Shown piece after piece: positions 6,738-11,836 of a DNA stretch of 11,836 bases. Numbering within the stretch: the stretch's first letter is position 1; every line of letters starts with the position of its first letter. Made by a program: the position numbers and the translations under genes. The notes under the pieces are model-generated. The model saw only the letters and a program-made list of their open reading frames with translations. It did no database searches and was not told the origin of the DNA. Source of the stretch: CAYGAW01 sp964347945 (GTDB taxonomy: Bacteria > Chloroflexota > Anaerolineae > UBA7937 > B3-Chlor); NCBI GenBank assembly GCA_964347945.1, contig CAYGAW010000203.1:1-11836 (forward strand), given 5' to 3'.

Positions 6738-7920
6738 CTCCAGACACCCCCTCCGAGGCGCGCAACCTGCTCAGCCACACCTCCCGGTCACGCAGTCGCA
6801 CCTCGTAATCCACCGCCTTGTAGGAAGAGAGAAACTGTTCTTTCAGTTCGGGGAATCGGTCCTGCAGTATGGCCTCCCTGATCTCATTGACGAGACCAAG
6901 CATAAAGTGAAGGTTATGTAGAGTGGCAAGATGCAAACCCAAGATTTCTTTGGCCATCACCAGATGCCGCAAGTAGGCTCGGGAGAACTGTCGGCATGCG
7001 TAGCAAGCGCACTCTCGCTCCACCGGCGAGGGATCATCCCTGTACTCCGCATTCCGTATGTTGATCCGCCCCTCCCGGGTGAGAAAGGTTCCGTTTCGGG
7101 CAACCCGGGTAGGCAACGCACAATCGAAGATATCTATGCCCCTGGCGATACTCTCGAAAAGGTCTTCCGGCGATCCCACTCCAAGCAGATGGCGAGGCTT
7201 ATCTTCCGGCAACAAGGGGATGGTAATGTCGAGCATCTCATGCATTATCTCCTTGGGCTCACCCACGCTGAGCCCACCGATGGCATAGCCGGGAAAACCC
7301 AAGGACGAAACGTGGCGGGCGCCTTCTGCACGGAGGTCCGCATATGTGCCACCCTGTACCACACCAAGCAGCATCTGATCGGTCCTCGTCTGGGCCTCGA
7401 GGCACCGCTCTGCCCATCGATGAGTGCGGTCCAGCGCAATGCGGTTGTGTTCGTGGTCACTCGGATAGGGGGGACAGACATCCAAGGCGATGATAATGTC
7501 CGCCCCCAGCTGTTCCTGCAGTGCGACGCTCTTCTCTGGCGTAAGACGATGCTCCGACCCGTCCACGTGGGACCGAAAGGTGACCCCATCGTCGTCCAGC
7601 TTGCGCAGGTGCTTCATGCTGAAGACCTGGAATCCGCCGCTGTCCGTCAAAATGGGCCCGTGCCAACCCATGAAACTGTGGAGCCCTCCCACTTTGGCCA
7701 CAACCTCGGTCCCCGGGCGCAAGTACAGATGATAGGTGTTGACCACAACCAGCGATACGCCTAACTCCTCCAACTCGCGCGGCGACACCGTCTTCACCGT
7801 GGCCTGAGTGCCGACGGGGGCAAAGACGGGCGTACGCACCTCGCCGTGAGGAGTCTGCAACAGGCCGACCCGAGCCCACGTATGGCGACACTTCCTTTCC
7901 AGGTCGAAGCTGAACTCCAC
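6733..7920 (-). CDS. tgt: tRNA-guanine (queuine/preQ1) transglycosylase Tgt
   Basis: Exchanges guanine 34 in the anticodon of GUN tRNAs for preQ1, the committed insertion step of queuosine synthesis in bacteria. 395 residues from the GTG at 7920. Key features are Asp93 in LTDSGGFQVFS, GGLSVGE (214-220), the nucleophile Asp265 in FDCALPTR, and the zinc ligands Cys303, Cys305, Cys308 and His334. The zinc ligand numbers lie within one of those I recall for E. coli, and the protein is full length. A TTG at 7953 is in frame but would lie upstream of the -10 box of the promoter at 7942-7971, so GTG 7920 is preferred; its ribosome-binding site is weak. It is the first gene of the tgt-uppP-lipoprotein-receiver operon. 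The QueG-like gene at the left edge could be a later step of the same pathway, but it lacks a key residue. Confidence 0.95.
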   Translation of the reverse strand: MEFSFDLERKCRHTWARVGLLQTPHGEVRTPVFAPVGTQATVKTVSPRELEELGVSLVVVNTYHLYLRPGTEVVAKVGGLHSFMGWHGPILTDSGGFQVFSMKHLRKLDDDGVTFRSHVDGSEHRLTPEKSVALQEQLGADIIIALDVCPPYPSDHEHNRIALDRTHRWAERCLEAQTRTDQMLLGVVQGGTYADLRAEGARHVSSLGFPGYAIGGLSVGEPKEIMHEMLDITIPLLPEDKPRHLLGVGSPEDLFESIARGIDIFDCALPTRVARNGTFLTREGRINIRNAEYRDDPSPVERECACYACRQFSRAYLRHLVMAKEILGLHLATLHNLHFMLGLVNEIREAILQDRFPELKEQFLSSYKAVDYEVRLRDREVWLSRLRASEGVSGD

Positions 7921-7941
7921 TCTCGTGCTGCCCCGTCGACG

Positions 7942-7971
7942 ATTATAATCCAACTAGAGAGCCAGTTCCAA
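7942..7971 (-). promoter_or_regulatory. Sigma-70-type promoter for the tgt operon
   Basis: On the minus strand, -35 TTGGAA (7971-7966, 4 of 6), an 18-base spacer and a perfect -10 TATAAT (7947-7942). Predicted start is near 7935, giving a leader of only about 15 bases before the GTG at 7920. The -10 lies in the perfect palindrome GATTATAATC. Confidence 0.7.
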
Positions 7972-7985
7972 GCCAAGTGGGATTG

Positions 7986-8003
7986 CCTCACGACGTCGCG
8001 AGG
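7986..8003. repeat. Short inverted repeat upstream of the tgt promoter
   Basis: CCTCACGACGTCGCGAGG is an 18-base near-perfect palindrome with one mismatched position (A opposite G on the + strand). It starts 15 bases upstream of the tgt -35 box, and no T run follows it. An operator site for a dimeric regulator or a weak hairpin after the hydrolase gene are both possible. Confidence 0.35.
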
Positions 8004-8066
8004 GCCACACGGACACGGATGGCACAAGGTCGGCGAGAGTATGTCCTTCCCAGTCCGAACAGATGG

Positions 8067-9062
8067 TCACAAGAGTCTGGGCATGTAGAAGGTGAGAGCC
8101 CTCGCCGTCGCCGGATGCCACAACAAATCGTGGCCCAGTCCAGTCAGCTGTGCAACCGGCCACGTGCAACCTGCCTGCCGCAAGCTCGCACCTAGACCCA
8201 TACGAGCTATCCAATCGCGCTCCCCGATCAGCACCAGACCCTTGATTCCGCCCAGGTTCGCTCTGAACGGCCCCTGCCGGGCCAGACCCTTGAGGACAGA
8301 AGCCATGCCAACCAGGCTCCGGAGCCTCTGACTGGGAGAGCGCCATAGGCGGAGGTGGGTACGCGCAAATAGATCAAGGCCCTGCCCGGCAATGTGACAA
8401 CCCAGCGTCAGGCCCCTGTTCTGAGCCATAGACCTCACAGGTGAAATGGACACCAGAGAAAGCTCTGGTCTCCGCCCTTCTCGGCCCACTGGTCCCGTTC
8501 CACTCGCGAAGTTGCGCCCGGCAAACTCCCAGAGCGCGGCTGCGCCGAGGGAATGGCCAATGCCGATGATGCGGCCACAGTCATACAAATCCAGGTGGCG
8601 CAGGGCGTACTCCAGCTGGCGGGCGTAGTGTTCGGGTGTGAGGCCCAGGTCCCACATAGCTGCATCCACGTTCCCGCCGTCATGACCTAGGCCAGCCAGC
8701 ACCAGACCGATGGCCTCCTTTCCTTGCCTCTGCACCGTACGTAGGACGTTGTCCACGATACCGCCCTCCCGCCCCAGCGACGACTTCCGTATTCCCCACG
8801 AGCCTCTGCCACCCCCAAAGCCGTGCAAGAACGCCACGACCACTCGATTCTGTCTGGCTGTTTGACGAGTGGCGTCCTGAGGCTGGCTGGGCAAGACCAA
8901 TGTCACGGGTGAACTCCTGAGCCCGGTCTCCATCCGGAACTCCTCTAACTCCGACGAGGTCAAGAAATCCGTCACATCAAAATCGAGGAGGGTCCGGCTT
9001 CCCTCAACCCTCCTCGATTTCGAGAACTCCCCTACTAGATCGATTCGCACTTCGTCTTTCAA
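8067..9062 (-). CDS. Alpha/beta-hydrolase fold protein
   Basis: 331 residues from a TTG at 9062, which directly follows an in-frame TAG. GGAGGTG lies 12 bases upstream, a long spacing. An ATG at 8933 (residue 44) has GAGGAG at 6 bases and would give 288 residues. I keep the longer form because residues 1-43 read like ordinary protein (RTLLDFDVTDFL, SSELEEFR). The fold is clear: FLHGFGGG (oxyanion His80-Gly81), GHSLG with nucleophile Ser171, Asp283 in GERDWIA and His311 in GLGHD complete the Ser-Asp-His triad. No signal peptide or membrane anchor is seen. The substrate cannot be told; esterase, lipase or thioesterase-like activities are all possible. It is on the same strand as the fmdB-type gene but separated from it by an intrinsic terminator, so it probably has its own promoter. 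Confidence 0.85.
   Translation of the reverse strand: MKDEVRIDLVGEFSKSRRVEGSRTLLDFDVTDFLTSSELEEFRMETGLRSSPVTLVLPSQPQDATRQTARQNRVVVAFLHGFGGGRGSWGIRKSSLGREGGIVDNVLRTVQRQGKEAIGLVLAGLGHDGGNVDAAMWDLGLTPEHYARQLEYALRHLDLYDCGRIIGIGHSLGAAALWEFAGRNFASGTGPVGREGRRPELSLVSISPVRSMAQNRGLTLGCHIAGQGLDLFARTHLRLWRSPSQRLRSLVGMASVLKGLARQGPFRANLGGIKGLVLIGERDWIARMGLGASLRQAGCTWPVAQLTGLGHDLLWHPATARALTFYMPRLL
8977..9023 (-). repeat. Long near-perfect hairpin near the 5' end of the hydrolase message
   Basis: A perfect 14-bp inverted repeat (8980-8993 with 9007-9020) has a 13-base loop. In the minus-strand RNA the stem extends to 17 pairs (8977-8993 with 9007-9023) with one G-U pair; on the plus strand the same position is an A-C mismatch. 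Each arm contains the GAGGAGGG sequence or its complement. It falls within codons 14-29 of the long hydrolase frame, or in the leader if translation begins at 8933. Confidence 0.7.
9034..9062 (-). promoter_or_regulatory. Possible promoter just upstream of the hydrolase hairpin
   Basis: On the minus strand, TTGAAA (9062-9057), a 17-base spacer and TCTAGT (9039-9034, 4 of 6). A start near 9027 would place the 17-bp hairpin at the very 5' end of the message and would require translation from the ATG at 8933. It conflicts with the TTG 9062 start, so only one of the two models can be right. Confidence 0.3.
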
Positions 9063-9131
9063 CTACTTATCAGGCACCTCCACAAATTGTCCGAGACATC
9101 GCAAATCCCGCGAATGTGTCGGCAGGACAAG

Positions 9132-9161
9132 AAAAAAGCGAAGACCTGACCCGGTCCTCGC
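9132..9161 (-). terminator. Intrinsic terminator of the fmdB-type gene
   Basis: On the minus strand a 9-bp stem GCGAGGACC / GGTCTTCGC with one G-T pair and a 6-base loop GGGTCA is followed directly by six T (9137-9132). This is a textbook rho-independent terminator. It lies about 80 bases after the fmdB-type stop and before the hydrolase gene. Confidence 0.85.
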
Positions 9162-9163
9162 GT

Positions 9164-9234
9164 TGGTCGCGGCACGGACGCACCGCGACCAGCCACATCA
9201 ACCCTTGGTTTGACAAAGGTCCCGATGTGGCCTA
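9164..9234 (-). other. Two further hairpins in the fmdB-type 3' region
   Basis: Just before the terminator the minus strand carries TGGTCGCGG pairing perfectly with CCGCGACCA (9164-9191, loop 10). Upstream of that, GCCACATC pairs with GATGTGGC as the base of a second hairpin. Inside it, ACCTTTG pairs with CAAGGGT (one G-T pair) around a 6-base loop. With the terminator this makes three consecutive stable hairpins in about 100 bases of untranslated RNA. I recognise no known RNA family. Confidence 0.55.
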
Positions 9235-9241
9235 CTATGGT

Positions 9242-9481
9242 CTATGTCTTGCAGGTGGCACAACTAGTGGCGGCACAGCTACTGCAGCTGCTACCGCCCA
9301 GGGAGCGAGTACTCTCGCCTATCTCGCCACCTTTGCTGGTGGCAGAGAAGAGAGAGATGGCTCGTCGAGTGTGAGAGCCGTGGCATTCAATGCACGAAAC
9401 AGGCTCATCGGCCTGGCTGAAGCTCCGCAGGACCTCAAATTTGCACTCGCAATCGTCACAACAATACTCGTAAAGCGGCAT
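9242..9481 (-). CDS. FmdB-type zinc-ribbon protein with Cys-rich tail
   Basis: 79 residues. The ATG at 9481 has GGAGA six bases upstream, so the longer frame starting at 9499 is not needed. The opening MPLYEYCCDDC and the pairs Cys8-x2-Cys11 and Cys30-x2-Cys33 are the FmdB/CxxC zinc-ribbon pattern (PF09723). Proteins of this family are called regulatory after FmdB of a methylotroph, but the role is not settled; it may bind RNA or protein. The tail is rich in Gly and Ser and ends with two more CxxC pairs (Cys66/Cys69 and Cys74/Cys77), which could hold another metal. It is read divergently from tldD from a strong promoter, and is followed by a structured 3' region and an intrinsic terminator, so it is a single-gene unit. 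Confidence 0.88.
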   Translation of the reverse strand: MPLYEYCCDDCECKFEVLRSFSQADEPVSCIECHGSHTRRAISLFSATSKGGEIGESTRSLGGSSCSSCAATSCATCKT

Positions 9482-9520
9482 CAGATTCTCCGGTCGCAAC
9501 TCAACTGACGACTATTCATC

Positions 9521-9549
9521 ATTTTACCATACGTACGCGGCATCGTCAA
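9521..9549 (-). promoter_or_regulatory. Sigma-70-type promoter for the fmdB-type gene
   Basis: On the minus strand, -35 TTGACG (9549-9544, 5 of 6), a 17-base spacer and -10 TAAAAT (9526-9521, 5 of 6), with TGG directly before it as an extended -10. Predicted start is near 9514, about 33 bases before the ATG. No equally good promoter for tldD is seen on the other strand of this 103-base gap. Confidence 0.75.
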
Positions 9550-9584
9550 ATCCTCGCCGCAGCCATGACCGAAAGGAGACTCCT

Positions 9585-11027
9585 TTGGATGAACTAGCGG
9601 ATCGGGCGCTGAATCTAGCCCAAACGAGGGGTGCTACTTATGCCGACATCCGGATCATCGAGCTGGAGACACAGAGCGTCGCCGTCAAGAACGGCATTGT
9701 GGAAGGTGTCGCTTTGGACTCAAGCCGAGGCTTCGGGGTACGAGTCATTGCAGACGGTGCTTGGGGGTTTGCGTCCAGCGCTCGTTGCGATCCGGAGAAG
9801 GTGGACAAGATCACCGCGCTCGCCATCCAAGTGGCCAAGGCCAGCGCTCTGGTGAGAGGAGACCCCATAGACCTCGGCCCCCCAGAAGCCCACAAGGACA
9901 CTTATCGTACCCCCGTAGAGTTGGATCCGTTCCAGGTCTCCTTGGAGGAGAAGATCGACTTGCTGCTGGCCTGCGACGAGGCGATGCGCAGGGCTGAGGG
10001 AGTGGCCGTCGCTGAGGGGAACATGCTCTTCATGAGAGAGAGGCAACTGTTCGCCAGCAGCGAGGGCAGCTTCATCGAACAAGAGATTTTCGAGACGGGC
10101 GTGGGATTGGTGGCCACAGCTGTAGACGAGGATGAAGTCCAGACACGCTCCTACCCCAACACCTTTGGCCGGCATCAAGGAACAGCGGGATACGAGTTCA
10201 TCGAGAGATACGACCTGCCAGGCAACGCGGAACGCCTTGGCGAGGAGGCCGTGGCGCTGCTCTCTGCCCGTCAGTGTCCCAGTGGTGTCACGACGCTCAT
10301 CCTTGGCCCCACCCAACTGGCCCTGCAAGTCCACGAGTCATGCGGTCACCCGACGGAGTTGGATCGCGCCCTCGGGACCGAGGCTGCCTACGCTGGAACC
10401 AGCTTCTTGACCCCAGAGAGGCTGGGAACCTTCCGCTATGGCTCCGACATCGTCAACATCACTGCCGACGCCACCCTACCCGGGGGACTGGGAACCTTCG
10501 GATACGATGATGAGGGCGTCCCCGCTCAGAGAACCCATTTGGTCGAGGATGGCACCTTCGTCGGCTACCTCACATCTCGGGAGACCGCGAGCAGGTTAGG
10601 AAAGCGAAGTAACGGCACCATGCGCGCCGATGGTTGGAGCAACATCCCTCTGATCCGCATGACCAACATCAATCTTGAACCTGGAGAATGGGAACTGGAT
10701 GACCTCATTGCTGACACCGATGAAGGCATCTATATGGAGATGAACAAGAGTTGGAGCATTGACGACAAGAGGCTCAACTTCCAGTTCGGTACGGAGATTG
10801 CCTACGAGATCAAGAACGGCAAGTGGGGCGAACTCCTGAAGAACGCCACCTATGCAGGTATGACGCCCCAGTTCTGGGGTTCCTGCGATGCCATATGCAA
10901 CGACAAGTACTGGGACGTATGGGGCACGCCCAACTGCGGCAAAGGCCAGCCCTCTCAGGTAGCTCATGTTGGACATGGAGCGAGCCTTGCCCGCTTTCTA
11001 AACGTCCAAGTCGGCGTGATGAAGTAG
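9585..11027 (+). CDS. tldD: TldD-type zinc metalloprotease, catalytic subunit
   Basis: 480 residues. The start is a TTG at 9585 with AAAGGAG ending 6 bases upstream; an ATG at 9589 is out of frame and meets a stop at once. The catalytic zinc motif HESCGH (250-255, HExxxH) and the late Cys451 in NCGKGQPSQ, the third zinc ligand by family knowledge, are both present, so the enzyme should be active. TldD pairs with TldE in E. coli, where the complex cuts unfolded peptides into the buried active site; it trims microcin B17 and degrades CcdA. Here the partner gene follows 21 bases downstream. No modified-peptide precursor or antitoxin gene is seen in the window, so the substrate is unknown. It is cytoplasmic and read divergently from the fmdB-type gene. 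Confidence 0.95.
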   Translation: MDELADRALNLAQTRGATYADIRIIELETQSVAVKNGIVEGVALDSSRGFGVRVIADGAWGFASSARCDPEKVDKITALAIQVAKASALVRGDPIDLGPPEAHKDTYRTPVELDPFQVSLEEKIDLLLACDEAMRRAEGVAVAEGNMLFMRERQLFASSEGSFIEQEIFETGVGLVATAVDEDEVQTRSYPNTFGRHQGTAGYEFIERYDLPGNAERLGEEAVALLSARQCPSGVTTLILGPTQLALQVHESCGHPTELDRALGTEAAYAGTSFLTPERLGTFRYGSDIVNITADATLPGGLGTFGYDDEGVPAQRTHLVEDGTFVGYLTSRETASRLGKRSNGTMRADGWSNIPLIRMTNINLEPGEWELDDLIADTDEGIYMEMNKSWSIDDKRLNFQFGTEIAYEIKNGKWGELLKNATYAGMTPQFWGSCDAICNDKYWDVWGTPNCGKGQPSQVAHVGHGASLARFLNVQVGVMK

Positions 11028-11048
11028 CTGTGAGACAAAGGAGAACCC

Positions 11049-11836
11049 ATGCTGGGTGAAGACAAGATACGAGAGAGAATCGAATACACGCTCTCCATCT
11101 CGAAGGCGGACCAGACAGAGGTAGTCTTCATGGGGCAGACCGAGCAGCTGACTCGTTTCGCCAATTCCCACATACACCAGAACGTGGCCAAGGAAGACTT
11201 GGATTTTCGCGTACGAGTCGTGGTGGGCAAGAAGATAGGGATCGCCTCCACCAATGACCTGCACGACGCCGGTCTGGAGCGAGCGCTGGAGTCAGCGATG
11301 ACGGCGGCCAGGTTCCAGCAAGACAACCCCGACTTCATTTCTCTACCCGAGCCGCAGACCATCGAGGAGACAGACGGCTTCGTCGAGGGTACCGCGGCAT
11401 GCACTCCGCAGAAGCGAGCCGAGGCTGTGAGAAGCATCTGTCTCCCGTCACGAGAGCACGCCCTGAACGCTTCAGGCGCCTTCGCCACCAGGGACTTCGA
11501 GTATGCCGTGGGTAACTCCCTGGGTGTGTCCGCCTACTACCCGACCACGCTGGCAGACCTACGCGCCGTGATCATGAGCGACAGCGGTGCTGGCTACGCC
11601 GCAGCAGCCTCTCTGGACGTGGAAGAGATCGATGCCGAAGCAGTGGGGCAAGAGGCGATCGACAAGGCGCTGCGCAGCCGCAATCCAGTGGATGTGCCGC
11701 CTGGGGACTACACAGTCATCCTCGAAGAGTATGCGGTTAGCCTCTTGCTGACATATCTGGCATATATGGGCTTCGGTGCCCAGGCACTTCAAGAAGGCCG
11801 TAGCTTCATGGCGGGAAAGCTGGGAGAGAAGGTGGC
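11049..11836 (+). CDS. TldE/PmbA-type metalloprotease partner subunit, 3' end cut by window edge
   Basis: 262 complete codons from the ATG at 11049, with AAAGGAGA a few bases upstream, open to the right edge. The sequence follows the TldE/PmbA plan: an N-terminal domain with VVVGKKIGIASTNDL (58-72), then the start of the C-terminal half with PPGDYTVILEEYAV near residues 216-230. Where TldD has HExxxH this subunit has EEYAVSLLLTYL and no zinc motif, as expected of the non-catalytic partner. It shares an operon with tldD, the two genes being 21 bases apart. It could instead be called a generic TldD/PmbA family protein, but the pairing makes TldE the best reading. About 180 residues are missing beyond the window (estimated from the family's usual length). 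Confidence 0.9.
   Translation, partial: MLGEDKIRERIEYTLSISKADQTEVVFMGQTEQLTRFANSHIHQNVAKEDLDFRVRVVVGKKIGIASTNDLHDAGLERALESAMTAARFQQDNPDFISLPEPQTIEETDGFVEGTAACTPQKRAEAVRSICLPSREHALNASGAFATRDFEYAVGNSLGVSAYYPTTLADLRAVIMSDSGAGYAAAASLDVEEIDAEAVGQEAIDKALRSRNPVDVPPGDYTVILEEYAVSLLLTYLAYMGFGAQALQEGRSFMAGKLGEKV

Noticed and set aside
6931..7764. 277-codon open frame on the plus strand opposite tgt
   Set aside because: It is exactly antisense to a fully conserved tgt, has no family resemblance, and is explained by the codon bias of the real gene.
9143..9152. GGGTCAGGTC on the minus strand, resembling part of bacterial SRP RNA
   Set aside because: The conserved GGAAGCAGC part is missing and the bases belong to the stem and loop of a clear intrinsic terminator.
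9116..9508. 130-codon plus-strand open frame across the hairpin region and fmdB-type gene
   Set aside because: It runs through the terminator and is antisense to a gene with clear zinc-ribbon motifs and its own promoter.

Overview
The window comes from a GC-rich bacterial chromosome (GC in the high fifties by eye). It holds housekeeping and accessory metabolic genes on both strands and shows no sign of mobile DNA, CRISPR or RNA operons. The mix of an anaerobe-type iron-sulfur protein, a DUF2148 ferredoxin-domain protein, an FmdB zinc-ribbon protein with a Cys-rich tail, a receiver-GAF-GAF protein and a TldD/TldE pair would suit an anaerobic or thermophilic Chloroflexota-like bacterium. That assignment is inference only. 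TTG and GTG start codons are common, and several promoters are close to the sigma-70 consensus.

Left part (1-3500): an epoxyqueuosine-reductase-like 4Fe-4S protein, cut by the window edge, runs leftward. A short control region with two back-to-back extended -10 promoters (828-899) separates it from a rightward pair: a large membrane protein with a C-terminal endonuclease/exonuclease/phosphatase domain, and a DUF2148 protein.

Middle part (3562-7971, leftward): a tight four-gene operon, tgt - uppP - phosphate-binding-type lipoprotein - receiver/GAF/GAF protein. It is read from a promoter with a perfect TATAAT at 7942-7947. Genes overlap or lie about 20 bases apart. uppP appears to start at an ATT codon overlapping the tgt stop. 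The operon meets the DUF2148 gene tail to tail at a hairpin.

Right part (8067-11836): an alpha/beta hydrolase and an upstream fmdB-type gene run leftward, separated by a structured 3' region of three consecutive hairpins, the last a textbook intrinsic terminator. The hydrolase message has a long near-perfect hairpin close to its 5' end. Divergent from fmdB is a rightward tldD-tldE pair encoding the two subunits of a zinc metalloprotease; tldE runs off the window.

Most genes belong to known families. The more unusual items are the membrane-EEP fusion, which recalls eukaryotic CWH43/PGAP2IP in layout, the coupling of undecaprenyl-pyrophosphate phosphatase to a solute-binding lipoprotein and an output-less response regulator, the ATT start of uppP, and the RNA structures around the hydrolase gene. 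I do not see a clear new defence or mobile system.
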